A stretch of DNA of 64,000 nucleotides from Adiantum capillus-veneris (Eukaryota > Streptophyta > Polypodiopsida > Polypodiales > Pteridaceae): NCBI GenBank assembly GCA_014529385.2, contig CM043963.1, positions 78,824,412 to 78,888,411 on the forward strand. The letters run 5' to 3'. A program made the position numbers and the translations under genes. The notes below the pieces were generated by a model. It saw nothing but the letters and a program-made list of their open reading frames with translations. It was not told the DNA's origin and did no database searches. Position 1 is the stretch's first letter; each line of letters opens with the position of its first letter. This document shows, in pieces, positions 47,207-58,700 of this stretch.

Positions 47207-47602
47207 GGAGCCTCGTGCATGTCCTTCCTCGAGGAAAATAAAGGTTTATGCTACGATCTTAGTGGCCAACCTTCCGAAGAAGTCCTCTATGGCTTCTATG
47301 CCTGCTGCATGTTCTTACCTTCTCATAGTTTGAGGAAGCGTTCTACACAGGGTTCTTCACTTGGCGAACGAAGATTTTTGGGCCAGTGATCAGCAACCTG
47401 ACTTCAAGATTTGTAGGCTACTCCGTAGTCGAGCTTAAAAGCAGTCCCTATGCAGTTTTAGCAGGTACCAGACAAAGAGAGAAAGATCAGATACGAAAAG
47501 GCTCTACATACACTTAAAGACCGCCTCGCCAGCCATCAATCCAAAGACTATTTCAACCCATAAAGCTATGTCAAGGGACGACACAGGCAAGGAGGGGGGG
47601 AA

Positions 47603-48126
47603 TGTTAGCAGCAAGGTAACGTGGATATCATTTTTTGGAGCTCTCATTGTAAAAATACTTATTATTTTGATAAATCGGGAATATTGTAACTTCTATTTTT
47701 TGGATAAATCTTTGTAATTGATGAGCCGGGGTTACAAGCTTCCAGATTGTATCAACCTGTCATTACCTATCTTTAGTTAGAGCTCCCAGATTATTAGTTT
47801 TGACCATCACAAACCTTGACTAAGGTATAAAAGCCAATTTTTGTAAGTTAATTTTAAGTTTTGGATAATGAAATACACAGTGTGAGCTAACGGCGCTCAC
47901 TTCTCTCCTTCTCGCGCTTCCTATCCCTCCCCGGTTGTCACATTGCAGTTGCGTCTATTGCATTGCAACCGAAAGTAAGAGCTCTAGGCATTGACGTAAG
48001 CATTTCACAGTATTTCGTAGCTTTTTCCGTCGCCGATCCGCGGCCTAATTTCATCATAAGTAGGAATTTACACTTCAAAATCAAAAAACAAGCATATGTG
48101 GGGTATTGGGACATCATTACTAAGCA
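47603..48126 (+). repeat. TRIM-like right LTR with TATA box
   Basis: The fuller copy (524 bp), with TATAAAAG at 47826-47833. Both copies share the downstream block GGCGCTCACTTCTCTCCTTC. Confidence 0.55.
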
Positions 48127-48917
48127 TTTAGATGCATTCTGGGTTGCAAACAACTAGGTCAAAAATCCACTGCTGTAATAATCGTGATTTTTGCAGTTGA
48201 CCTAAAGTGGGATTTGAGACCATAAGCATGTGTGCTTAAGTCTTATAAACTTGTCCTAGAAGTTTCGTTACATTTGGATGTCATTTGATGTTGTAATGGA
48301 TGTAATTTGTTTGCCGATGAGCGGTTGGCTTTTGGTGATTTCAGTCTCACTAGAGTGTAGCTTGAGTTAGATGCGAGTTTTTTGTTGTTTTACGAGAGGT
48401 TGACAACCTCTTGTAGCCTCTATGCACTAGTTGAGCTAGCTTTGTCCCATAGATTGACAATTTAATCGTGGTTCTTGCTAAATCTACAATCAGATAGGAG
48501 TGAGGTTAGACACTGTCCCACAAAGGCCAAGTGTTTCAGATGCAAACACCTCCATTCGAGAGAAGCTTTTAAAGCCCTCAGTCTTTGGCACTAGGTGAAT
48601 ATCGAAAGACATCCTACATGGGGCAATCAAGCAAAGTCATAACAAGACGAAAGATGGCTATGTGTTTCATGCAAAATTCAATCCAGGAGCTACGATTTGG
48701 ACGCTTGAGATATGCTGTGAACACTCAGTTGTGTTGTATTTTATGGGCCGGCATATGAAAACCCAAGGTTTATGGGAGTGGGCGACAGCGGCGACCAGCA
48801 ACTAAAATGCAATCTGTCAATTCACAGCAATTGGAAAAGGCTTCTATGTGGCAGGATGTGCTGCTAGGTAAATTGTTCAAGATTTGGTCTTGATCGAAGG
48901 CATATGAGGAGATTCTC
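48127..48917. other. Unassigned stretch between LTR elements
   Basis: About 790 bp with no recognisable gene or repeat, ending at the TG start of the next LTR. Confidence 0.35.
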
Positions 48918-49293
48918 TGTCAATAATCAATATCTAATTCTCCTAAATGATTTTGTCATGTTAAACTGATCATTTAATATGGGGAAGTGCCAGGGGAGAA
49001 AAAGCTAGAATATTGGTTAAGTTAGCAGACCAGCCACAGTAGGGATCCAAAGGAGGGAAAATAGGGATCCAAAGGGGGAGCGTTCTGCAAAAGAGATATG
49101 TACAAAAATGGGCTCCACAGACCTTAGGTTTCAGCCCATTAAGACTTCCAAAATGCTAAGGTTCCAAAATTCAAAGTTTGTGTCCAAAGGTCAAAAGCTT
49201 AGGGAAATTGGATGCTTGGTCTGTGTCCCAAAAGTCTTCAACCATCCCTACATAGGAGGGGGCGAGCCCTAGAAGTAGGAGATGAGAGAGAAA

Positions 49294-49382
<89 letters not shown>

Positions 49383-50572
49383 GATCCCTTTACACAAAGG
49401 AATGAGGGACACATGTCAGCTCCCTACCACAGATGCCCACAAGGTGTACTCAAATCCTATTGGATGGCCTTGGAGGTGGACCAATGAGAATTAGGCTAGA
49501 GTAAGTCTAGTTTAATTAATTTAGAAACACTTAATAAAAGAACAATAAGAATTAATCTCTCTAGAAGACTATTGGACAGTCTCCCAAGGGGTCCAATGAG
49601 AATTCAGCAGCCCGATGGTTTGCCTGATTCCTATTGGCAAGGAGACAAAGGGGTCCAATGAGAGTAATCGAATTAAGTAATTACCTAAAGCTCTCACAAA
49701 AGGAGAAAGGGGGACACATGTCAGAAGACTATCACTTATGCTGCTGAAACTCCATTGGCTAGGCCTGGGGAGGTCCTATGAGGTGTGAGGATGAGCAAAT
49801 AGCAAGGGGGATCGACCAAGAGAGAGAGGGGGCTGATTTTTGCAGCCATTATCACACACACACTCACACAATCTCATGTGTGAATCAAAGAAGACTCTCT
49901 CTCTTGCTCAAGCTTTAATGGAAATCTTACCACCTACTCCAAGCTTGTGAGAAGGGAGTCCTACACCAACAACTCTTGGCTTTGTGATGAAAATCCGACC
50001 AAGATCCAAGCTTCAATGCGTGCTCATCTCCTCTACCATGCTAATTTCTAAGCTAAGCTATGCTAATATGAGTGATTATGTGAGGAGATGTACATCTTTC
50101 TCGTAAGAATACTCCTTCTTCCTCTCAATCTACTCTCATACCCCGCTAGCTCTCACCATATTCAAAGGTGTGTGAGGTCTTGCGTCTGATACCGTGAGGG
50201 AATTGATGTTGTGTTTGATAAGTGTTTTGTTTAATGAATGAAGTTTCCATCTTCATTGCACTAGCTAGTATTGAAGGAACACAAAAAATTGTATTGTAAA
50301 TGTCTCTCTCGATGGGAGAAACCATAATACAAAGCCTTTTGGAGGGGGGACCGGCTCCATGCAAATCCGGTCCTCAACTGTTGTCAATTGCTTAATTTCT
50401 CTCTCTTTTGAAGTATTGTTCATGCTATCTATAACAGGGTTGCTATACTTTTTGTTGCTCTCTCCACCCAAGCACTCTTGTTATTCTCATTAGGAAGCTA
50501 TTCTAATGAAATGCTCACTATGTTCATGCTATTTTGTGCTACACACAAGTTACTAGACCATTAAATGTTACA
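48918..50572 (+). repeat. 5' LTR of the truncated Ty3/gypsy element
   Basis: 1,655 bp, TGTCAATAATC...ATGTTACA. It is the reverse complement of the nested solo LTR over its whole length, but contains an expanded (CA)n tract of 86 bp at 49296-49381, where the other copy has only a short TG run (37483-37498). The length difference between the two LTRs is largely this expansion. Confidence 0.88.
49296..49381. repeat. (CA)n microsatellite within the LTR
   Basis: Forty-three CA dinucleotides without interruption; His-Thr-repeat open frames here are artefacts. Confidence 0.97.
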
Positions 50573-50590
50573 TTGTTATCAAAGCACAAG
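50573..50590 (+). promoter_or_regulatory. Primer-binding site, initiator-Met tRNA type
   Basis: TTGTTATCAAAGCAC begins one base after the LTR's final CA. It is close to TGGTATCAGAGC, the site complementary to the 3' end of initiator methionine tRNA in many plant LTR retrotransposons. It differs at two to three positions. Confidence 0.7.
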
Positions 50591-50990
50591 GTTTCTCTTT
50601 TCTTGCTCAAGAAGGAAGGTCCTCAAGCTAGCTATAAGTGGTTGGTACTATTAATTGCATGTGAGTAAGTAGAATAGGGAGTTTTTAGCCTTGCAATGCG
50701 TTTGTCTTTGTGCAGTTAACGGGGCATCACCGTCGAGAGCTATGGTATTAATAGTGGAGTCCTACGGGGCTTGCCTACGGCTTTAACCACTATTGAGCTA
50801 TTAGAAGCTTGAAAGGATCTGGTGTTGTTTCGGTGTTGAACGAACCTCTCTTCTATTCCTTGCAATTAATGGTATTCGAGCCACGGGTATAGTAGCTTGA
50901 GTGCTTTTTCTAAAGGGGTAAAGAGGAATTGCAACTAGGGGCTGAAGTGCCTAAGTACACCTAAAAAGTTTACACCTAAAAGTTGTTAGA

Positions 50991-52575
50991 ATGGCTGACA
51001 ATAGTAAAGAGAGTGAAATTAATGTTGATAACTTTGATTTTGCTATGAGCAAGCTACTAATGATGCCCCAATGCTTGTTAACTATCTTGTTTCTAGGCTT
51101 CAACAAGCCATGGGCAATCCATCCCTCCAAAGTGAAGTGCAACTGTAGCTTCGTGCTCATGGGATTCTCCAAGCTCCCCACCATGACAAGACAGCACCTA
51201 GGAAGCCTCCTTGCGAGACTTCCAAAAGAGGCCTCTCTCCAATTCGGGAAGAAGAAGAGGATCCATATGAAGGGCTCAAAAATTTTCTCCTTGATGACGC
51301 ATCTCCTTCTCAAAGGAGAATTCAAGAGCCTCCCTCGAAGGAACGAGAAAGAAGTGAGTCTCCTGCCACCTCGACGGAGATGGCTCCACGAAGACGGCGG
51401 GCTAAACACTCTCCATCACCTCCAAAATGGAGAAGACCATCGCATACTTCTCCACACCATACTTCAAAGAGCGATGACAAAAAGCAAGAGAAGAAAAAAG
51501 GACACCCTCTTCTCCATCTTCTTCATCCTCTTCCTCTTATGAAAGTCATGGTGAAAACAAAGAAGATCAAGGAAATAAAAAGGCAAGAAAGAGGTCACCC
51601 TCTTCTCCATCTTCCTCAAATTCTTCATCTTTTGAAGAAAGTGATGGTGCAACCTTTGAACCATAAAAAACAAGAGGCCATAGGAAATCCTATGCCGGGT
51701 GGAAGAGGCTGTCCAAGATCAAGAAATTCAAAGAGGGAGGGAAGAGCATCTCTTTCCTTACCTATGATGGCACTTTTGGTGCTATGGACAAAGTCTTGGC
51801 CTTTATCCAACAATTCAATGCAGCGTTTGGAGATGAGGAATTCACAGAGTCCTCTAAGATACACCATGTAGCTATGCACTTTCAAAAGTCCACTAGGCAA
51901 TGGTGGTCTAGCATACGGGCCAACGGTGAAGCTCCACAAACATGGAAAGCTTTAAGAGCTTCCATTATGAAGCAACTTTTGGCCACCGATGCCAAAGACA
52001 AAGTACTCACCGAATGGCGAAGCTTGAATCTCTCTCCCTACGAATCCATTCACAAATATGTAGAAAAGTTTTGGGATTTACAACTCAAAGCCACTGTCTT
52101 CAAGAAGTTGGATTTTCGAGAGCGAAAGCAACAATTTTGTACGGGCTTAACTGAAGAAATGGCGGAGTATGTCAACTCCCAAAGGCCACGCACCATATTG
52201 GCAGTTATACACCACACTATGGGGGCCTCTCGAATCAATTTCCAAACGGGGGCTAAAAGAAATTCTAAGCCCACACAAAACAAGGCTTCCAATGAGCCTA
52301 AGGAGAAGGACAATGTCCAAAAGTCTCCTAAGGGAAACTCCAACAAAGCTAAAGAGAAGGGAATTTATAAATGCAAAAATAAACTCTCTCCTGAAGAGCA
52401 TGAACTTTATCTCAAGGATAACCGTTGTTTCAAGTGCGGCGAGCAAGGGCAGGCGTACCCTTCTTGTCCCCAGAAGAACACCCACCATGAACCTCCTAGA
52501 GCTACCTTGGTCGAAATCCAAAGGAGGAAATTCACAACAAAGTATCTCCTCTATGCCATGCTTGGGGAAAGGTAA
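50991..52575 (+). pseudogene. gag of the truncated Ty3/gypsy element
   Basis: An ATG at 50991 (MADNSKESEINVDNFDF) starts a protein that continues across three frames (50991-51542, 51380-51871, 51784-52575). The N-terminal half is a charged Ser/Pro/Lys linker. The capsid-like part at 51784 onward has MDKVLAFIQQFNAAFGDEE, TRQWWSSIRANGEAP and YESIHKYVEKFWDLQ. The zinc knuckle CFKCGEQGQAYPSC (about 52430-52471) has Gln where the zinc-binding His should be, so RNA binding by this copy would be impaired. At least two frameshifts and one stop near 51666 interrupt it. Confidence 0.8.
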
Positions 52576-53170
52576 GAGAACATGATGCTTTTATTCTCTT
52601 TGACCCTGGTTCTACTCACAATTTTATATCTATAGAGTTGGCCACCGAGCTAGGGATACAAGCCTACGAGATGGGAGATGTCCTACCCGCCGCAGACGGT
52701 GCTTTCAAGGGGCAAGAAGCTTCAGTCACTCCCTTAATCCGGAAATCGAGGCTCCATGTTTAAAGCTATGTGGACAAAGAGGACTTCTTTATCTCTCCTC
52801 TCAAGCATGAGGATGTAATCCTAGGGGCACCATGGTTTGATCGCATGGCTACCAATGTTAAATTCCCTGAAAGGAGAATCTCCTTTAAGTTCAGGGCAAA
52901 ACATATGTATATAGATGCTAAGGAAATGGGTAACACTTAAACCCATTGTACATACACAAGCTTTCAACAAGTCAATAAAGAGCTCTATTTCTGTGTACAT
53001 GATTTTTGTTAAATATTATCAAAATGAACCTAATGTTTTAGCAAAAGAAAATATACACAATCAAAAGGAATTGAGTTATCCAATTTTCTTAAGGGGTTTC
53101 AAGATGTCTTTATTGGCGACATCCCTTGTGAGCTACCTCCTAAACGAGGCAATAACACCATTTTAGATAA
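52576..53170 (+). pseudogene. Protease and start of reverse transcriptase (truncated)
   Basis: After a frame change near 52575 the translation gives AFILFDPGSTHNFIS (active site D-P-G, a form seen in some plant Ty3/gypsy elements) and EDVILGAPWFDRMATNVKFP (ILG-x-PWF). Further on, in other phases, come FIGDIPCELPPKRGN (about 53108-53152), which matches the block just before the Ty3/gypsy polymerase domain. Similarity ends within the next few tens of bases. The catalytic palm, RNase H and integrase are absent. Confidence 0.7.
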
Positions 53171-53400
53171 TTTGGGAAAATCCCGTTTCCCAAATGCTAA
53201 TTGGGATGTCAAGATTGTGTTATTTAACTCTTTTAAGGCTCAATTTGTCGTTAGTCTAGATGTGATGTCAACATTCTACCTATTATTTTTATTTTCCTAC
53301 TTAATAATCTATAATAAAACCACTAATGTACGTTACAGCAAAAGGATTTGCAATCAATAAATGCTTTTAAAACTTTAATCAAGGCTTTTAGAGATGGCAT

Positions 53401-55430
53401 CTTAAAAGAAGAGGTATCCAACAACACCCAATAAGATGGCTACTAAGCTATATAGGTTTATTGCATCAATATCAACTGTTCTTATAATATCAATGACCTT
53501 AATTTGCTTGTATAGCAAAGTACTAAGTCTTTACTTTGCATCACTATCAAATACCAATTACACCATAACTAACATTTAGCAATTGGAAAAGCTTCACAAT
53601 ACTATAGAGTACCCTATGGCGCTAAGACCATAAGATGCCACATATGGCACTTATAGTGCCATTTGATATATTTTGTGTGCTATAATGTAACATGAGACAC
53701 TTATAGAAATAAAATGTCTTAACTTTGCAACACTATCAAGTTTTAATTACATTTTAATATTGTATAATAGAACCATAACCAATATTTAGCAATTAGAAAA
53801 CCTAAATAGTAATATTAAAGTATCCTATGGTCCTAAGATCATAACATCCTACTGATGGCACTATATCTCTTTTGTGACCGTAAGTTGTTATACGAGACAC
53901 TTACATAAATATAACTTTATAGTTTTAAGTACAATTTTTTCTTTACATAGAAATACAATATAAGAACTTTCCATATAATTTTGTGGTCATGAGATTAAGA
54001 TTCTATACAAATATGCTATATCTACTCCTTAATACATGTTTTAAGACTTTAATGGAAGAACTTAGAGTTGTTGTCTCTAGGAAAAGACATGTTTAAAAAC
54101 ACCATTTGTTGTGACTGCCATAAAATTTTGTACATCAATTATGCCAAATCATATGAATTGTAGACACAAAGATTACCAACAGGTGCTGGTCTCATGTAAA
54201 ACAAAGCACTAAGTACAAAGAGTATGGTGTCTTCAAGATAGAGGGTGTTAAACAAGCACCTTTTTGTAGTACTCCACTCTTTTCATAAAATTGATGATCT
54301 TGATCTTATATCAACAAAGTACTAAGTACAAAGAGTATGGTATCTCCAAGTCTGAGGGTGTTAAACAAACACCATTTTTGTAGCAATAACATTCATAAAC
54401 AATAATTGGTAGTTTATATCATTCCCAAAAAAACATTACTAAGAAAGAAACCATACCAATATGCCATAAATATTAAACCATTAACTTACAATGCTATTTA
54501 AATAAGAAAAGTATCCTCATAATAAGATGCACATCACAAATTCAAATCTTTGTTACTTTTCAAGCTATAACATGCATGTTCTCATTAAATAAAAAGATTG
54601 AAAATATATACAACACCAAAATTTTTGGTGGATGATATTTATGATGCATGATGAGTACAACAAAGATCAAGTTATGTTTAAACTCTTTTTCTTCAGATTT
54701 GGAATCCTTCAAAAAATATAATATCATTTTAACATGTATGATCATACAGTCAATAATCAAATTGTGATTATAAAACAATGAGCACATTCTACACATGGCA
54801 CCCAATATGTTACATGACAACTTTTGTGGTACATTTTAGAAAAAGCACCTTGTTTGTCTTATAGCCTCAAGGTCATAAGGGTTTAATAGCATATGATGCA
54901 AATCCCTTGGATTCTTTTGACATTAAAATTGTGGAGTGGTAATTTAAAATGATAAACACTTCAGAAGATTCTCAAAAAGGTTCTCTTTTCCCTTAAAAAA
55001 ATAGGCCTTCTTTTTTAGCTATCATTAAATTGAGCCTAAGTGTGAACAAATAGGCTTATGTTTTTCTTTGCAGTTCTCAATATAGAGGATTTTGCTTTTT
55101 ACTTTGTGACTTGGAAGTAAACTCCTTGAACTTAGGATCATAGGGTGCTAAATCCAAGCCACACACAGTAAGTGATTTGTGGAATCAATTATACCACCTT
55201 GTGGCCTTATGTTCATAGGGTGCAAATGTCATGGAGTGAAAATCATGTGGCTTCTTATAGTTACAATTGGTAAAGGTCTTGTAGAAGATAGAGGTGGTGC
55301 CCTATTGCATTGAGACCATAGGGTGCTTTGCATAAAAACAAATAGCAAGGTTCTTATAATTTGGCTTCATGTAGCTACATTTAGTAAACGTATAAAAAAA
55401 TATCAAATGGTAAAAAAGACTTTAAATTTT
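53401..55430. other. AT-rich stretch, no gene
   Basis: Very AT-rich DNA with a few eroded palindromes (near 53621, 53827 and 55131). A 60-bp phrase (AAGTACAAAGAGTATGGT... GAGGGTGTTAAACAA) occurs twice at about 54211 and 54320. No convincing open frame. Confidence 0.5.
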
Positions 55431-55432
55431 TT

Positions 55433-55483
55433 AAATCCTCTTGTATCTTGAAACCATAAGCACTCTCACAAGAGATTCCAAAG
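55433..55483 (+). repeat. 51-bp inverted repeat, left arm
   Basis: AAATCCTCTTGTATCTTGAA... to ...GAGATTCCAAAG. It is the reverse complement of 55759-55809 with one mismatch. Confidence 0.85.
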
Positions 55484-55494
55484 ATCATTTGTAG

Positions 55495-56050
55495 ATGCCA
55501 AAATATTACAAAAGCTTGTTCCATACATCTTGTTGCACTCTTAAGTTGACAAGGAACCCTATGGCCCTAAGACCATAGGGTGGTCAAGTTTCCTTAGGTA
55601 AGGACCATATGCTCATCTTTTGGCACCTTCATGTTAATAGAGAACCCTATGGCCTTAGGGTCATAGAGTGGTTAGGTTGCCTTATCTAATACATACATAA
55701 GCATTATGTACTAATGGATATGTACTATAACCCTTTAGTACTAGGGTCATAGGATGCTCTTTGGAATCTCTTGTGAGAGTGCTTATGGTTTCAAGATACA
55801 AGAAGATTTAAAATATTACAAAAGGTTGTTCCATACATCTTGTTGCATGCTTAAGTTGACAAGGAACCCTATGGCCCTAAGACCATAGGGTGGTCAAGTT
55901 TCCTTAGCTAAGGACAATATGCTCATCTTTTGGCACCTTCATGTTAATAGAGAACTCTATGGCCTTAGGGTCATAGAGTGGTTAGGCTGCCTTATCTAAT
56001 ACATACATAAGCATTATGTGCTAATGGCTATGTACTATAACCCTTTAGTC
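55495..56050 (+). repeat. Tandem duplication, about 310-bp period
   Basis: AAATATTACAAAAG... to ...CTAATGG.TATGTACTATAACCC is present at 55495-55740 and again at 55812-56050, nearly identical. The palindromes at 55557 and 55867 are exactly 310 bp apart. Confidence 0.85.
55759..55809 (-). repeat. 51-bp inverted repeat, right arm
   Basis: CTTTGGAATCTC... to ...CAAGAAGATTT. It pairs with 55433-55483; the 275 bp between the arms hold two or three of the GGCCATAGGG-type palindromes. Confidence 0.85.
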
Positions 56051-56579
56051 CTAGGGTAATAGGATGCTCTCTAATATTGTGGTCTTATAAGCCTTTTGCC
56101 CTAGGTTAAAAGAATGATTTCTATGTAAGTGGAAAACCCTATGGCCCTAGGGTCATAGGATGCTCTCTATTATTGAGGGCTTGAACCCTATGGTGGTCAC
56201 AAATTTCCTTCTGTAATTGCATACAAGATCCTTATGTACTACATACATAGATGACCTAATGGCTCTCTATTGGAATTTTTTGGCCACAAGGTCATAATCT
56301 TATCTTGTTGAACCCTTAAGCTAATAGACAACCATATGGCCTTAAGGCCATAGGGTGGTCAATTAGCCTTAAGCAAGGACCATATGCTCATCTTTTTGCA
56401 CCTTTATGTTAATAATGAACTCTATGGCCTTAGGGCCATATGATGGTTAGGTTGCTTTAGGTAAAATTACATACAAAAGCATTATGCACTAATGACTTTG
56501 TACTAGAACCTTGTGGTCCTAAGGTCAAAAGATGCTCTCTATGTTAGTAAAAGATCCTATGGCCAAGTTCATATGATGT

Positions 56580-57330
56580 CCTCTCTTACTGAGGGCTTAT
56601 AAACTTAAAGTGTATGTGCTAAATTTTGTATCTAAGGACAATATGCTCATCTTTTTACACCTTTATAACAACAAGGAGCCATATGGCACTAAGGCCATAG
56701 GGTGGTCTAGTTGCCTTGTGTACTAGATACAGGATTTGTATGTGCTACATACAAAGATGACTGAATGGCTCTCTATTGGCATCTTGTGTCCCCATGGTCA
56801 TAATCTCACATTTGTGAATCCTTACATTAAAAGGGAACGCTATGGCCCTAAGGCCATATGGATTTAGTATAGAGCCATTAGTACATAGTGCAAAAACAAT
56901 ACAAAACTTTGTTTCATCATCTTTTTATGTGTAAATCTATTTAAAAACATAAGCTTTCTCACAAAGTACATAATGACAATGCATTACAAAACCTTGTTCC
57001 ATCCTCTCTTCAAGTTTAAATCTATTTGATTTGACCCAGCCTATGGCCTTAGGGTCATAGGGTGTTAATACAATAAAGTGCAAATTTCCCTATGGTTACA
57101 AATCAACTTTTGGCCTTATGACCATGTACATTGTTCTTAATAGCTCAATGACCTCAAATTACAAAATAAAAGACTATAAAATCTTTCTAAATAAAAAAAC
57201 TAAACATTTGGCACATCAAGCTCATGTGCTACTCATAACTCTAATAGAAAAATTTAGAACACTTTCACATCTTCATGTATGTTGAAAACATAAGCACTCT
57301 TACAAAGGTTTTTCTATACACAAAGATCAT
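56580..57330 (+). repeat. Segmental duplication, left copy
   Basis: About 700 bp, including CTGAGGGCTTATAAAC, the ACTAGATACA block near 56723 and CTAAACATTTGGCACATCAA near 57200. It recurs colinearly at about 62570-63270, clearly diverged. Confidence 0.75.
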
Positions 57331-57491
57331 TTGTAAATGCCATAACACTACAACATTTTGTTCCATCATCTCTACAAATGTGAACCTATTTAATACAATA
57401 TTGACTTTTGAGTTGTTTGATATAATTCTTGGCTTCATGTGCTTTGATCACAGGCCCTTTGTACCCCAATTTCTGAGCAAGCATAATTAAC

Positions 57492-58700
57492 TCAACTCCT
57501 TTCAAGGTTTATATAGATTTGATATTCTTCAATATCCTCAATTTTTTCTTGATCAAGTGTCAGCCTTTTCTTATCTTGACTTCTAGTGGAGATTCTTGTA
57601 CTGCTAGATGAGGCATCATTCTCATCATCAAGAACACGAGGAGCTTCTGGTAGCCTGCTTGTAGAGTAGGTTTTTTGTAGACAAACCAAATTGCGCTCCT
57701 CCCACTCTGAAACAACCTTTTGTACATGATTGTAAAGCTCATGACCTTGCACTATGGGAGCTTGTCCATACAAAGAAGATCATGTAATTGTACGAATGTC
57801 GTTGACATGATGAAGAGCTTTGGTATATGGTAGCAGCTCTCCAAGGAGAATATTATCCTCCTCATCAATGTTAAATGATGGTGGAAACATACAATTTAAT
57901 GCAGGATTAATGCATCCTTTCAATGGTGCATCATCTATAAGAAGCAATCTTTTTAAATCAATCCCAAACTTTGTTGCTGCAATAGCTAAAGGTTTGAAAA
58001 ATGCCTCTACTCCAGGATTGTCGGGGCGAGTGATTCTTGACTCTACACATTGTTGACATTGGCTTTGCCCCCAAATCATAAAGAATGGAAATTGTTCTCC
58101 AGCTTCCTTCTCTAAAATCTTGATGATTTGCATAACCTATGTATCATTAGCTATTGACCATATGCCAACATTGGAGATGCTTAGGAGACTCTTTAAAAAC
58201 TCAATGCATCCTGGTCGCAAAACAATATACTCATGTTTAAACTTCAAGCTCTTCATTTTTTTGGACTTTTGCCAACAACACCTCAAAAGCAATCCACACA
58301 AGCTTAGTATTATAGTCAGCGTTGGTCCATCATTGGATGAAAGATTTGGATCACCATGCACTCTAATGCTCAAATCTTGAGCTACTAAAATGTTATTGAC
58401 AGAGTCATCTTCTATCCTTATATATGCTTTGGAGCTTGCATCATCGTCTACTTCCATTGTATCGCTGGAATTTCTGTCCAACAACTGCGATGGTTGACCT
58501 TAAAAAACTTGTATCTCTTTGTCATCTTCTTTACAAGCTTGTTGGTTCAAATGAGGATTGATAGATTCTTCTTCAATAGGCTCAATAGTTGGATCATCCT
58601 TTGTATCAATGACCTCACAAGAGACACTGTTAACTGTAAAGTCTTGTTGAAGAGCTGCAAGTTTAAACAACACCCACTTTTATCTTTTAAAATAACTACA
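57492..58700 (-). pseudogene. FCP1/SCP-like (NIF-domain) phosphatase remnant
   Basis: On the minus strand one frame, with TGA at 57780 and stops near 58134 and 58497, gives an acidic N-terminal part (EEESINPHLNQQ, EVDDDASS) and then a NIF-type HAD domain: HEYIVLRPGCIEFLKSL, NVGIWSIAND, RLLLIDDAPLKGC and PPSFNIDEED. The family removes phosphates from Ser, for example on the RNA polymerase II tail. The catalytic DxDx(T/V) loop reads LSLCGLLL, so the nucleophilic Asp is replaced; the later D-D pair remains. The C-terminal tail is Ser/Arg/Lys-rich. No intron is evident across the domain. Stops plus the lost Asp argue for a pseudogene, possibly a retrocopy. Confidence 0.65.

Larger units (their letters stand above)
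46816..48126 (+). mobile_element. Small TRIM-like LTR element
   Basis: Two direct repeats (46816-47206 and 47603-48126) both start TGTTAGCAG and end CTAAGCA. They bracket only about 396 bp. The purine tract AAGGAGGGGGGGAA lies directly before the right repeat, as a polypurine tract should. The internal part has no open frame, as in terminal-repeat retrotransposons in miniature. The flanks (AAGGC and TTTAG) do not form a target duplication, and I could not find a convincing primer-binding site after the left repeat, so the exact ends are provisional. Confidence 0.55.
48918..53400 (+). mobile_element. Truncated Ty3/gypsy retrotransposon, plus strand
   Basis: A complete 5' LTR is followed at once by a primer-binding site, then gag with a zinc knuckle, protease and the very start of reverse transcriptase. 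Sequence similarity to any pol stops near 53165, and the right end near 53400 is approximate. The rest of pol and the 3' LTR are missing. The LTR is the same family as the solo LTR at 36289-37878. The 5 bp left of the LTR are TTCTC. Several frameshifts make it inactive. Confidence 0.82.

Noticed and set aside
49171-49494. His-Thr and Cys-Val repeat open frames
   Set aside because: They are translations of the (CA)n tract within the LTR.
48913-50577. A second solo LTR with target duplication
   Set aside because: The flanking 5-mers (TTCTC and TTGTT) differ and a primer-binding site and gag follow, so this is the 5' LTR of a truncated element.
51464-51673. Minus-strand open frames rich in Leu/Phe opposite gag
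   Set aside because: They are antisense of Lys/Glu/Ser-rich gag linker; the plus-strand gag reading is supported by the zinc knuckle and capsid motifs.
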